Assembly (NCBI GenBank): GCA_951799445.1
Contig: OX637289.1
Coordinates: forward strand, 47,592,264-47,656,263
Reading direction: 5' to 3'
Length of the DNA: 64,000 bases
Origin: Pseudisothecium myosuroides
Lineage: Eukaryota > Streptophyta > Bryopsida > Hypnales > Lembophyllaceae
Part shown: positions 1 through 11,260 of the stretch, one piece after another
How the letters are laid out: each line of letters begins with the position of its first letter
Position numbering within the stretch: the stretch's first letter is position 1
Position numbers and translations under genes: made by a program
Notes under the pieces: model-generated
What the model was told of the DNA's origin: nothing
The model's database searches: none
The model's input: only the letters and a program-made list of their open reading frames with translations

Positions 1-482
1 TGAGCTTTGCAGGCAGGAAAGTTACAACAACCAACCGGCCCCTACCCCAAAATTGTGACAAGTGCTTCACACATCAACAAAATAAAAAGTGGTATTACCC
101 ACTACAAATTTTTAAGACCCTAAACCCTATTTTCAAAAATAATTTTTTGAGAAAATCAATAAATATTGAAATGCTGCCAAAGTATAAAATATTATCTGTA
201 TTATAATGTAATCATAAATATATTAAATATTATAAAGAAGTGCACTTGCTGAGCAAGTGACTACATACAAATTAAGTATAGAAGTAGTCCCAATACAATT
301 CTACAAAACAAAACCAATCACAATATATGAAACCACACCATCTACTCGACAATAGGCAATACAAAATCATATGAATATGTCAATGGTTCTACAATAACGT
401 TACCGTAGAAGAACCAAAAAACTTAAACTATAAAACTTAGTTTCAAATACTACAAAACATCTCTAAAATACCCGCTACATGC
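1..482. other. AT-rich flank without a recognisable gene
   Basis: No convincing reading frame or structured repeat is visible. The segment lies beyond the 3' end of the decayed transposase gene on the minus strand. It may hold the end of that mobile element, but no terminal inverted repeat could be identified because the window begins here. Confidence 0.5.
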
Positions 483-2930
483 TCAATCGGAATTGTACGA
501 AGACAAACTCCCGTTGATGACATCAACTTGAGCGGAAGGGATTTTAAGGACACATTCTATAGTGTCCTTCTTGACCTTGGACTTCCATGCTGTGACGAGA
601 GAATTCGTGTCTTCCCATACAGGCTCCTGTATCTCATCCACTTTCCATCGCAATCCTTTGGCGGAGTCCCAACCGCTGTAAAATTCCTGAACATTTCGCC
701 CTTATGACGTGGGTTGAAAGTACTGGATCAGAATACAATTCGGATGATCCGGGTTACTGAAAGGATCAGACATAGCTCTGGCAATCCATATAGGCTTCTC
801 ATCACCATCAACGGATCGAATTGCAAGAAAATATCCTTCGAAAACATCACGCGCGATACGAAAAGTTGGCAATGGGCGATCTCGGCGTTGCCCCACAAAA
901 GCATCATCCTCAGCAAACTCCTTGCGAACTTCGCCATCGTCATCAAGTTCATCCTCCTCTGTCATTTTGATCCGTGTAGAAGGCCAGAAACCTTCCCTCA
1001 ATGCCTCAGATGGTACAATTGGCTCGATCAAATTTGCTTTCACTGCCCGCTAGTAAAACACCAAATGCTCGAAACGTCTTCTGTACTCTCCACTCCCGTC
1101 TTCATTGCATAATGCCTGCCAATATTTGATGAACCCTGATATACCCTTTGAAATGTCATCCACGCCCCGCATTGGAAGGGGGGCCACAGGTACAGGTTCC
1201 CCACGAGGCCATAGACTCCGTCCTTCAAAGTCTTCTTGCCACAACTTGATGCCCCTTTCTTTTGGGAGCTAGTCACTATCCGTGCAGTACTTCTTGTACT
1301 TCATAATCGGAATACCCGCCGAGTTGAGAGAAAACTTAAATTGTTGTGCCTTCGAATGACCAATAAGTGCTTCTTCTCCTTCCAAAAGCGAGCCTTCTAT
1401 GAAAGCTTTGAAATCTGGCACCTCCTCAATCAAGTGAGGAATTGTAGGCACAGAATCAACATCCATGAAGGACTTCATCAAAGACGGGATGGTAGGAAAG
1501 CTTTCCTTCTTCAATTGCATGTTCCACCTCCCAAACAAAGCGTTGATATCGTCATGCGTGTGCCCCACCAACATGAAACTCACATAAACCTCCCGGAAGA
1601 TCTTCATTGCAACCAAGAGTGACCAAAATGCAAATACAAACCGGTTTTTGTTGTCTCCTCTGGCATTGTCCATTTGAATGTTGAGAACCGGAGGAAGGGT
1701 ACTCGGTGGAATCGGGACTTCAGGCTCTGGCCGAAGTGATGACTTGCACATTTCAGCTTCTTTCAAAACCGCTTCAAGTAGAGGAGCAGAGCCCGATCCA
1801 ACAAACAATTCCCGAGAAGAATACTTTGGAGGGAGTTCAAGGTCTCGTAAGAGCTTCGCTAATGACCCTATCGTGTAGTTTGAGTCGTGTAGAAAGATAT
1901 CAAGACCGTAATGCGCATAACGGACATCACCATGTCCATGAGCAATCATTCCGGTCACTGATACCGGCAATTTCGTGAGTCCGTCAAGTTGCTTGCTCTT
2001 GTGGGAGAACACAGGAGATGCCGTTTTTGCATGATCCATTTTGTCATGCATGATCGTCAAGCATTCGTGAGGGTAGGCGTTGGACCTATACCGGTTTGCA
2101 TAATAATTATCTCAATGAGCCCGTGCTGATGCATTATGTGTTTCCAATAGATGGTCCCATTTTCGTCGTAACCCAATCGGAGTGGTCCTTCTCTGTGCTT
2201 GATATCTATCACACTCAGTGCAATGAGCGAAATTATCTCCTAGCTTCTTCACAGAGTACTCTGGAAAGTTCAATTTCCTGATCTTGCTGATACTCGAACT
2301 TGAGACTTCTTTCAACCCAAACACAACATTTGTTGCGTTGATCTCGGGAATAGTCTCTTTCCACGTGAAGGTGGCAGGTAGAACCTTTGACACCACCTTC
2401 TCTCTAGAAGGAAGAGAGTGTGTGCGATGAGGCATATGGTCAGCCGACTTCTCAAGCATACACTTCAACGTTGCTGTGGCTTGCGACGAATGCTTCCGAA
2501 TCTTATGCGTGCCCAAATTTCCATGCGATTGAGCTTGTTCACCTCTCGTAGTATATCCTTGAAAACGGTGGAAGGTGGATTCCGACACACCTGCAATATG
2601 TCGCCATGCTGCCATACACACGTCAATCCCTTCCAGAGTGACCACCCTCTTGCCTTGACCGTCACGGTGAATTTGTCGATGCACGTCCAACTTCATGTGG
2701 TAGCGAAATTCAAACGTTGTCTTGTGATACATACGTTCACGAAAAGCTCGAATCTTCTCTCTTGAAAAAGGTTGGACACAGTTGTCCCAGCAGTACACCT
2801 TGCTTGAAACAGAATTGATAGACTCCTGAGTGAGTAGATCATTGACTTTCACACAATTCGGAGGAGCCGGATTCCTCACAGCGCTCACATAGGGTCTCGC
2901 ACCTGATGAGGTTGCATGCGTGAGGCCTGC
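483..2930 (-). pseudogene. DUF7869-type transposase-like gene, C-terminal part (decayed)
   Basis: This is the larger piece of an intronless frame whose N-terminal part lies at 7327-7715; the LTR at 2931-7326 separates them. Numbering follows the unsplit ~943-residue frame. A Cys-x2-Cys knuckle (HCTECD) lies at about 364-369, an Asp-rich DKMDHAK at about 424, QMDN-x2-GDNKN at about 548-556, and GHTHDDIN at about 584-591. The last two are the signature of DUF7869 proteins (usually GENKN and VGHTHEDID), believed to have a transposase/RNase H-like core. Premature stops are at 2112-2114 (TGA), 1269-1271 (TAG), 1050-1052 (TAG) and 702-704 (TAA); the frame stays open between them and ends at 483-485. 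No indel breaks the frame, which is unusual for an old relic. Family assignment is from memory of the motifs; function is inferred. Confidence 0.75.
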
Positions 2931-4220
2931 TGTGAGCTCCCAATTTGTCACTTGGGACTCGTAGAATTATTTTTTTGGAAATTTGCAATTTAAAGTTGAT
3001 AAAAGTATACAAAAACCCATAAAAAGAGTGTAGAACCGAAATAGGGTTGTGTCATATCCATTATAGTATTTGGTCTAGATTTGTGTTTTTTACTTAGAAT
3101 CCCCCAAACCTTGCTTAGAAATAGTGTAGAAATAACGAAAAGGTTAGATTTGGGGGATTCGAGTCACACAGCCCCAAAAGGGCTAAATCCCACCATGAAT
3201 GTGGCGATTCATGGCTAGGTCGGTCCGAGGGATCCACAGCGAGGCCACTAGGTCGGGTCCTAGAGTTAGATTTAGAATTCCCCATTAGATCGACGAATTC
3301 CCAAAATCCCGATTGTTAGCATGTAGGAGCCACTCACGCAAGACCGGGCCCGTGGAGGAGTCTACAGCCCAGAGATGGTGTTCTAGGATGAATCCCATGC
3401 CAGGAGTCCAACGGCAAAATCGGTTTGCTAAGATTCCTCCACCTGCAGAAGATTCCCGCACCGTCGCTAATTCGAGGAGATGGCCAGTTTTAAATCTCCA
3501 TTGACCAATCGTGCCAGGTACGGAAACACACCCGCATGTCTTTCATGCGACTCCCTGAGAGGTCACGTGAAAAATCCCGGCATCTTCCGACTTGCAGAAG
3601 AACCTTTTCTGGGTGGTCAACCCTCCTAACCTCCAACGGGAATTTCATGGAAATTACCCAGGTTACAATAAAATCTCACTAAAAATTAGACTAGCTTCTT
3701 TTATGTTAATAATGCGCTCTGTGAAGTTTCACGACATTCCGATAGCGGCAAGTACCCGAACTGGCGAGATTCCTCGGGAATTAACCACGTGGCGGGGTCC
3801 CCGCCACGTTGACCGGCATCCCGGGCCCATACGATGGCGAAACGAAGTCAACCAAAAGTCCTTCCCGACTCTCTCGCACCTACCGGAGACCCTAGGCTAT
3901 TCACATTTCTCAAAATAGGAGACCCCCAAGATCTAGGATTTTATCACGATTTGGTTTTAAACTAAATTAGCCTACGATGGGTTTTTGACCTCGGTACGGA
4001 GGGTAGGGGAATCTAGGCCTAAACACGGCGACATGGATCCAACGGCGCAATCCGTTTGGCGATTGGAGCTAATCTCCAAAAGTTAGGATGTTGGTTCAAC
4101 ATAGATGGTAGAAGTAGAAATTTAGGATGTAGGATGAAAATCTTTGAGGATGAGGATGAAAATCCCCGTTGATAAGGTTACCTTAGAGCTTTAGAGAGAG
4201 GGGTGAGCCCTTGGGAAACC

Positions 4221-4226
4221 TATATA
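4221..4226 (+). promoter_or_regulatory. TATA box of giant LTR copy 1
   Basis: TATATA followed by CGGGCCCC lies about 1.29 kb inside the LTR. An equivalent TATA occurs in copy 2 and in the diverged copy 3, so it probably marks the U3/R boundary. Confidence 0.5.
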
Positions 4227-4659
4227 CGGGCCCCATTTCTCTCTCTAAAACACCCCCTCACTTTTGTTTGGGTCCGTGGGTCCAATTTGCTTTGGATATT
4301 TTGACGTTTGAAGCCAAAAACCTCTACGGTGTTTTTGGAGCACTTTTTTGCTCCATTGTTGCTAGATTTCAAGCTTTGAAGGTCCTTGGGGGTCCTTCTA
4401 TCTTGCCTTGTGTACTTCTTGTGCGTTTGTTATACCCTTGTTATAAGTTAAGAGTCCTTGTTTCTCTCTTGTTGTACCTTTGTGAGTTAACTTGTGAGTT
4501 TAGGAGTCTTTTGGGGTCTTGTCTTAATCCTAAAGTCACCCCCCACCGTACCTTGGCGATGCCGCTTTGGGGGGCCTTTAGCTTGTGAAGTTGTGTGTCT
4601 TTACGTGTACTAAAACGTGTGTTTTCCTCACTTACGTGTCCTCACCCTTTTCTAATCTT

Positions 4660-4895
4660 TCCCTTGTTGCGTGGACCCCCCCTCGGGGCACCGACGCTTT
4701 GGCTTTGTCACATGTGTTTCTAAGTTTGTCTTTTCTATCTTCTTCTAATATCCCCCTTGTTGCGTGGACCCCCCCTCGAGACGACGAAGCTTTGGCTTTG
4801 TCACGTGTGTTTCTCAAGTTTGTCTTTTCTACCTTCTTTTAATATTCCCCTTGTGGTGTGGACCCCCCCTCACGGCGGCGAAGCTTTGAACTAGT
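4660..4895 (+). repeat. ~93-bp tandem repeat, about three units, in LTR copy 1
   Basis: Units begin around CTTGT-G-GTGGACCCCCCCTC and continue through GAAGCTTTG and a T-rich tract. They start near 4660, 4753 and 4847. The same array is in copy 2 (about 17700-17950). Reading frames across it are by-products of the repeat. Confidence 0.65.
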
Positions 4896-5174
4896 GACAA
4901 CGTCAAGTCCTACAGTGTGTGTTAAAATACTCTTAGACGGCGGAACTTTGAACCCGTGGAGTGTCACAAGTCCTAAAGTTGGTGTTAAACCCAATCTTAC
5001 GGCGAAGCTTTGAACCTCCATAGCCTTAGATTCCAAAGTCTAGTTTCCAAGACCTCCTTGGGAAAGTCCAGAGTTTAGCTTCCAAGATATGTAGATTGTC
5101 AACAATTTCCGGCTCTTTGGCAAAACTAGCCTTGCCTTAGTTTTAATAACTTAGAGTTATGGTGCAAAAAATCT

Positions 5175-5420
5175 GGTTACCTTAAGTTTTTTGCAAAGTC
5201 CAGCTACCCTTAGTTTTTTTGCAAAAGTCCAGCTACCCTTAGTTTTTGCAAGTCCAGCTACCTTAGTTTTATTTTTGCAAGAATAGTTTTAGCCCAAACA
5301 TCAGTCTAGGTCATCAAACCAGCATCAGTCCAGACCATCAAAACAAGCATCAGTGCAGGCCATCAAACCAGCATTGGTCCAGGCCATCCAAACCAGCATC
5401 AGCCAGGCCATCAAATCGGA
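5175..5420 (+). repeat. Short tandem repeats in LTR copy 1 leader
   Basis: Two arrays lie side by side: about four units containing AAGTCCAGCTACCCTTAG (5195-5275), then about five units containing CCAGCATCAGTCCAGGCCATC (5295-5420). Copy 2 has extra units of the first array (17240-17410). Copy 3 has a different short array at the comparable place (about 43104-43210). Confidence 0.65.
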
Positions 5421-6207
5421 ACAAGCAACCAGCTGGTCCCCGTTTGGTTTGTTTATTTTTTATTTAAAAAAATATAAAAATATAAAAAAATAAAAATAAA
5501 AACTTCCCGACCCCCCAGCCAGCCAACCCCTGCCGACCAGCCGGAGGGCCAAGCCGTGGTGGGCAGGCCGTTGGGGCCCCAGCACCGAACTCTCCTTTTT
5601 TGACTGCATTTTTTTTGGTTTTTGATTTTCTAAAAATCAAAACCAAAACAAAACAAAACCAAGAAGGTTGGACGGATTATTTGCTAAACTAGGGGTTGGG
5701 GTAGGTTTAGAGTTGACACAAAAAACACAAGGGAAGAGGGAGGAAAAAGTGGAGAACCCTTGCACCTACACACACTCTCACCAAGCACACCTGCACACAT
5801 TCTCACCAAACACACCTGCATACAATGGAAGGAGATTAGAGAAGGAGGAGATGAAGTAGGCAAGCAAAGGTGGGAGACGATAAATAGTAGCCTAGGTTAG
5901 GAGTAGGTAGGCTTAGGAAAGGAAATCTTGAGAATTCATAGTGACCGATGGGAGGAGGATTAAGATGACACAAAGCAAAGTTGTGTAAGAGGGTAGGAGG
6001 ACCATTTAAACCCTTCTCGTAGTTTGAAACCATAGTGTAAGTCTCATAAAAGCTTAGGTGGAATAGTGCTAGTGTAGAAGAAAGAAGAAGAAGGGAAAGA
6101 AAGGAGGAAGGGAAAGAGGGAGTTTAGATTGTAACATCAAAAATTGTAATATTTTCTAAAATAAGCGGTGAACTTGGAAAAAATTCAAAAGAAAGCCAAA
6201 GACTACC

Positions 6208-6270
6208 ATGGAGTGTGAGGATGTACACGTGGACATGGACGAAAATATTTTCGACACTGGTAGTGAAGAG
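6208..6270 (+). CDS. Candidate leader mini-exon of giant LTR copy 1
   Basis: A 21-codon acidic frame begins ATGGAGTGT (MECEDVHVD) and ends DTGSEE exactly at GAG|GTGAGT, a near-ideal splice donor at 6271. The inverted copy has the same frame at 16241-16303 with three amino-acid changes and one silent change. The diverged LTR at 40453-45308 has a 24-codon acidic frame ending at GAG|GTATGT in the same relative position. I infer that the parent retrotransposon begins translation inside its LTR and splices this exon to an internal reading frame. Acceptor and downstream exon are absent because only the LTR remains. It could be chance, but recurrence of ATG, acidic codons and donor in two subfamilies argues against that. 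Confidence 0.45.
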
Positions 6271-6519
6271 GTGAGTTTTTAATTTAATCTTTGATGTTTC
6301 TCCCTAATTAGCATTTATTTTCCTAATCAGCCCTTGGAGCGTGATTAGCATCCGAGATTAGTGCAAATTAGAAGTTTAGATTCAAAAAGTTATAGATTAG
6401 TGATAGAGGTTTCCAAAAACATATTACACTTAAGATTCGACCGTAAACTGACCGTGTTAGGCTAAGTTAAGCGGTAGGGGGTAGAACGGAGGAATTTTAA
6501 TTAAATTTGATCCACAAGG

Positions 6520-6990
6520 AACAATGGACGGAAATTAGGATTAGATTAGAAGGAGAATTTAGGATTAAAATTAAAGATCAAATAACGGTTAAAAACCTAG
6601 AGTTAAAACTCAAGGGTAAATTTTGGGATTAATTTTAGAAGTAAAAATTTAGAGTTAAAAGTCAAAAACCTAGAGGTATATGTAGAGGGTAAATTTAGAA
6701 TAAAATAGGGAAGTGAAACCTTGAAGTTAAAGTCAAAACATAGAGTTAACTTTAGAAGGTAAATTTTAGAGTTAGTTTAGGAGTAAAAACTGGGAGTCAA
6801 AAGTCAAAACAAAGTCAAACGGTAGCATTAAATTTTGAAGTTAAATTCTCTAATTAGTTTGGGAAGTTAAAAAATCTAGAATACACGTAGGAGTTAAAAG
6901 TTAGAATAGGAGTTGAAACTTTAGGAATAGCTTTTAAAAGTAGAACTTCAAGGTGGAGTTTTAAAAACCCAAGATAGCCTTAGAGGTTCA
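6520..6990 (+). repeat. Degenerate AAAAACCTAGAGTTAAAA-type repeats
   Basis: Imperfect repeats of roughly 20-60 bases built from AGAGTTAAAA, GTCAAAA and TTTAGAGTTA fill this part of the presumed intron or U5 of LTR copy 1. The matching region of copy 2 (about 15120-15960) is about 400 bp longer. Confidence 0.6.
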
Positions 6991-7326
6991 TAGAAGGAAC
7001 ATAGGGGTTCCCCTTTTTTACGTAGTTAGGGACATTAGAAATGATGCCAACTACCCAGTCTACCCTCGACATAGGATAGATAGTTAGAGAGTTATAATTT
7101 TACCATTACCCCTGAGCATTGCAGTTACCTTGTGAGTTACTACATGCATTCTAATTATTCGCTGCCATCCACGACACTTAGGAAACGTTAGCAAAAAAGA
7201 TCCATTGCTTGGAAGGCACAGTGGACCACGCTCACATCACCCCCATATATTAAAAAATGTGGATAAAGGCATAGAACCTGGTCGGTGTTTGCTCTATTAC
7301 CAAGGGTGGGTAATCTAGCGACCACA

Positions 7327-7715
7327 CCTGCCTGCCGACGATTATACTTGTCTCTAACCTCGTGATCACGGAGCTTTGCCCCATTCAAATACACCTATTG
7401 AATAGGCCATGCTCGAAGAGAGTACTTCCAGTCCTCCGGAATATCTTGAACGTGCAATGACTTCGAGATTTGTACCGCGACAAGAGAATCTCCAAGAGGT
7501 CCATCACTACCTAAGACGACATCCGAGTTCACGCTGTGACAGATTCCCTCAGCCACCTCCAGCCCAATAGCATTGCGCAGAAGGACAACCTTCGTCATCC
7601 ACAACCGTTTGGGTACGCCTTCACAGTCAGGAATGTTGACAATCTCCCCAAGCACATTTGCAATTTCTTCGTCATCGGAAGAATGCTCCTGGAAAGGATT
7701 TTAGGTCGCCTCCAT
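7327..7715 (-). pseudogene. DUF7869-type transposase-like gene, N-terminal part (decayed)
   Basis: The frame starts at the ATG at 7713-7715 and opens with an acidic stretch (HSSDDEEIANVLGE). It has premature stops at 7701-7703 (TAA, codon 5) and 7395-7397 (TAG, codon 107). At 7327 it runs into the giant LTR. Counting one copy of the 5-bp target duplication, the codons continue in frame into the piece ending at 2925: 389 + 2443 bases give exactly 944 codons including the terminal stop. No conserved domain was recognised in this N-terminal 130-residue portion. The ATG was chosen because it is the first in frame and just downstream of the palindromic-site cluster. If codon 5 is a genuine stop, translation would have to start further in. 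Confidence 0.65.
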
Positions 7716-7863
7716 GATGACTGCACAAAGAATAACGACTGTCAAATCACCTTCTACTGAACATTCAAAGAACCATGCTGCAAGACGTTCAGATATTGGT
7801 TTAGGGATCATCTAAGGAATTCTGTATCTGCAAGAAATGCATGCAAAATTTCAGCAGAAATAC

Positions 7864-8573
7864 TTCAACTCGCATCGACTTAAACTGAAAAAATTATATC
7901 AAGCTTTCTGATTTACAAAACCAAAATTGGGCATTCAGTCCACTAAACTCAAAGGTTGGACGTACACCAGAGTATTCGACATCTCTAGTAATTAGTAATT
8001 CAACTCGTATCGAGTTGAACTGAGGCCACCAAGAATCTTAATACGCAAAGTTCTGGTATAATGATGTCCCTATACTACTCAGTTACATTCCATCCCATTT
8101 AATTTAGTACAGAAGTTTCATGTCAAATCGACTTGAATGCAGAACATGTTCATCTGAGCACCTATTCTGAGGACTCAGTTAGTTCAACTCGCATCGAGTT
8201 AAATAGGAAGAATAGAGTTCTGTATTCGATTAAGTCAACGACGATTAATATGCATTGACGTAGTTGATGGAATGTTCATTCCATTTCCCCCGTTTTATTC
8301 ATAGATACTCATTTCAAGTCGAATCGAGTTGAAATGAAACCTCTACCCTGTTAGTAGTACTTGTAAGGTTCAAAGTAGTTCAACTCGAATCGACTTGAAT
8401 GGAATTAAGTGAGCTTCAGAATTGACCGTTCTGGTGTGATTCAACTCGATTCGAGTTGATCAACTTCAGTATTTTATGACATGTCAATTCATGTCGAATC
8501 GACCTGAACAGATTTCGCTCGCGTGTCTGGAATTTCTGCGAGAATACATGGCTTTAAGTCAAACCGAGTTGAA
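7864..8573. repeat. Cluster of nine 21-bp palindromic sites, left array
   Basis: Sites follow TTCAA(C/G)TCG, three variable bases, CGA(C/G)TTGAA. Starts are 7864, 7999, 8117, 8183, 8313, 8379, 8440, 8488 and 8553. Spacings are mostly about 48-66 bp or about twice that, with decayed sites visible in two gaps (near 7933 and 8230). DNA between sites is unrelated. The cluster lies directly upstream of the start of the DUF7869 gene, so it could be a transposase or regulator binding array in its promoter. The same sites occur at 22433-27715. Confidence 0.85.
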
Positions 8574-9240
8574 GTCCCGACTGTCCAAAACTGAGGAGAC
8601 TGTGAATATCGCCATGCACTGTATGCTTCCGTAAAACCCGGCGCATTTATCGGAGCTTTCTCAAATCACATTTCCAAAACAATTGCCATTGAAGACGAGC
8701 AACAACACGATTGAATGAGGAACAAGCCCGACGCACAACGATGACAATCACTGCATTCAACTGCAGTCCCGTACAACACTATACTAATGCACCACTGTCA
8801 GACATGAAGACTGAGAACAAATCATTCAATCGGCTTACTGAACTCCTTAATAGTACTTACCCGAGTATGTCACGCTGAAACTAAGAAGTCCAGACTATGA
8901 AAACCTTGTCACTGAAAATGAAAGAACCGCAGCATACGAGCGACACTCCGCCGACGTAAGCGACGTAACGCAAGTACGAGACGTAACGCGAGAGCAAAAT
9001 GACCATCAACTATGGACAACGGAAACACGAGCAAGAAACAACGAGTAGGCAAATGGACAGCAGAATAGTTCGCTCGAGAGGAGGGAGGCACCGTGCTTGG
9101 GTGGGGAAACCCGGGCGGGAATTTCAAACGGCTCCAGGCAAAAGTCGCTGGGCAGAATTTAGAAAAATCTTCTTTTTCTGACAAGTGGCCACATTTGGTA
9201 CTGAAGGCAACACAAATTTTGGGCAGAAAAGTGGATGCAG
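8574..9240. other. GC-richer upstream flank of the DUF7869 gene
   Basis: No gene was recognised. Base composition is richer in G and C than the AT-rich block that follows, with CG-containing words (CGACGTAACG repeated near 8955-8990), as expected of a promoter or leader region. The mobile element carrying the DUF7869 gene may end near 9.1-9.24 kb, where DNA duplicated at 13.3 kb begins. No terminal repeat was found. Confidence 0.4.
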
Positions 9241-9534
9241 GTCTTTCTTTAGGTCTGCACAGTAAGTGGGTGGGCTTTCGGCACAGTCATAGGACGTATC
9301 ATATCTTTTGTATTTGTTCCTCATTTTTTAAATTTCATTTTCCAGTTGGAGACACTTACAAGTTACTAGTTTTGGGGGAATGATAGGCTACTGTACTTTA
9401 TAGTGACGTTTAAAATATCGCTGAAATTAATGATGCGCAAGAATAGAGGATGAAGGTTTATGGTTCTACAGCTGTTTAATTGGGATTCTAGTAGGGGTTC
9501 CGTAGAGTTCAGGGTTAACTAGGGGTTCTTTAGG

Positions 9535-9606
9535 ATTTAGGGTTCATTAGGGCTCAAGGTCTAGGGTTTAGGGTTTGGGGTTTAGGGTTTAGGGTTTAGG
9601 GTTTCA
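9535..9606 (+). repeat. Interstitial TTTAGGG telomere-like repeat
   Basis: Several TTTAGGG or TTTGGGG units lie in a row, embedded in looser GGGTT-rich sequence from about 9480. TTTAGGG is the common plant telomere repeat. A more decayed equivalent lies at about 13610-13740 within the duplicated segment. Confidence 0.75.
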
Positions 9607-10424
9607 GTGCGGCTCGAAAATGTCCAAGAATGTAGGGGAACATGAATGGGATAAAAATCTGTAGAAGTTGTACTCATTTTGTAAACGTAAGATTCATGAT
9701 GAAATATATTTTTCAGCAGTAATAGACTTTTGCACATCCTACTTTATGTATGTAAGTTACAAAATTCGAGAGTCAATCAATCCAAATATTAACCCCTACA
9801 TGCCTGGGGAACTACATTTGGTGTCTACAATACTTTGAAACTAAATAAATCCTAATGATGTTGGTCTTTTGAGTAGTTCTTATTTTTGTAAAATTAGTTG
9901 TGAAGTCTAGTTTCAGCATCCACAATCCGATTTCGAAAATGACTGATTATGATTTTTCGATTCAAGGTTTTAGGGTACGGTACCCATTGTAATCTTGACT
10001 TTCTGGGTCTTTAGGACTTTTGGAAATTAGCCTCAAAATAATACACTAGATCTTTGAGAACAAATCACATTAGAAATTCATTTACAAAAATTGTAGAGTA
10101 GACTTTGAGAAGCCATCAATTGATTTGGGTTATGCATGCTAAGCCCTTTAACCTGAAATTTATTGATGACCAAACTTTTAGATTTCACTTGTGAAAAAAG
10201 AATTGAAAAATTCTCTTAGTTTTGAGACCCTCATGATCAAATATGATAATCTTTCAATCCATAAGTGATATTGGTGTGTTTTCTTATCCTATGTGATGTC
10301 TAACATGTCTAGTGTGAATTTGTATAGTTACAATTCAAAAAAACTTTATACAACATGTGAAGGAGTTGCCTTCATGTTCAATTTACAGCAAATTTCTAGA
10401 GGCTCAAAAAAGGCCTTGGGCATT

Positions 10425-10950
10425 TAGGGGTTAAATGATGGCGTGAAATTTTTTATTCTTTGAGTTGGAATTAATTTGTTATAAAAAAAATGGGGAGGGA
10501 GTTAAGTGATGGAGTGATATTTTTTATGATGGAGTTGGGATTCAATTGTGATAAAAAAAAATGGGGAGGGAGTTAAGTGATGGAGTGAATTTTTTTATGA
10601 TGGAGTTGGGATTCAATTGTGATAAAAAAAAAATGGGGAGGGAGTTAAGTGATGGAGTGAATTTTTTTATGATGGATTTGGGATTCACTTGTGATAAAAA
10701 GATGGAGAGGGAGTTAAATAAGTGATGGAGTGATATTCTTTATAATGGAGTTGGGAGTCACTTGTGATAAAAAAAAATGGGGAGGGAGTTAAGGGATGGA
10801 GTGATATTTTTTATGATGGAGTTGGAATTCACTTGTCATAAAAAAAAGATGGGGAGGGAGTTAAGTGATGGAGTGATATTCTTTATGATGGAGTTGGGAT
10901 TCACTTGTGATAAAAAAGGTGGGGAGGGAGTTCAGTGACGGAGTGAATTT
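10425..10950 (+). repeat. ~71-bp tandem repeat, seven to eight units
   Basis: Units containing TGGGGAGGGAGTTAAGTGAT begin at about 10491, 10562, 10634, 10703, 10778, 10850 and 10920. Each also carries ATGGAGTTGGGATTCA and a poly-A run. A decayed pair of units lies at 13960-14110. Confidence 0.85.
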
Positions 10951-10959
10951 TTTTAGTAA

Positions 10960-11260
10960 CTTTAAAAAAATGATGTAGGAATTGAATGTGTGCGTGGAAT
11001 GTACATGTTGAGAACAAAAAAAAATTGAACATTTTTCTCTGTCCTCCAAATGCCGACAAATTCCATGACATTTGGGATTGAGGTCCCAAAACTATAGGGC
11101 ATGGCTTGGAAGTCATTAACGGAGGTAATTGTTAGTGAAAAAATCCCATCCCACCAATTGGGACAAAATATATACATATTTACAATTATGTGGAAAAAAA
11201 TGTTGAAGTTCTGAACTTCCCAAACAATCATATAGAAGGCATGCCCGCATGAAATGCCTT
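10960..11260 (+). repeat. ~178-bp satellite-related unit
   Basis: It contains the satellite landmark AATTCCATGACATTTGGGA followed by CTATAGGGCATGGCT, shared with 14110-14754 and 19662-20270. No gene was seen. Confidence 0.6.

Larger units (their letters stand above)
2931..7326 (+). mobile_element. Giant solo LTR, copy 1 (4,396 bp)
   Basis: The element begins TGTGAGCTCC and ends AGCGACCACA, the TG...CA ends of long terminal repeats. It is flanked by a perfect 5-bp target duplication, CCTGC, at 2926-2930 and 7327-7331. It interrupts the DUF7869 gene, and removing it with one CCTGC restores that frame, so both boundaries are exact. No gag, protease, reverse transcriptase or integrase coding is visible, which suggests a solo LTR left by recombination. 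The layout is a long U3, a TATA box at 4221, tandem repeats, a mini-reading frame at 6208-6270 ending at a splice donor, and then low-complexity AT-rich DNA. It is nearly identical (about 97-98% in stretches compared by eye) to the inverted copy at 14755-19661. A large nonautonomous element rather than a solo LTR is less likely because no internal pair of terminal repeats is seen. Confidence 0.85.

Noticed and set aside
4211..4842. Open frames of 85-125 codons in LTR copy 1 (and copy 2)
   Set aside because: They cross tandem repeats and the U3/R region, resemble no gag-pol protein, and are better explained by repeat composition.
2931..7326. Complete LTR retrotransposon
   Set aside because: No internal pair of terminal repeats, primer-binding site or polymerase coding; it behaves as one LTR.
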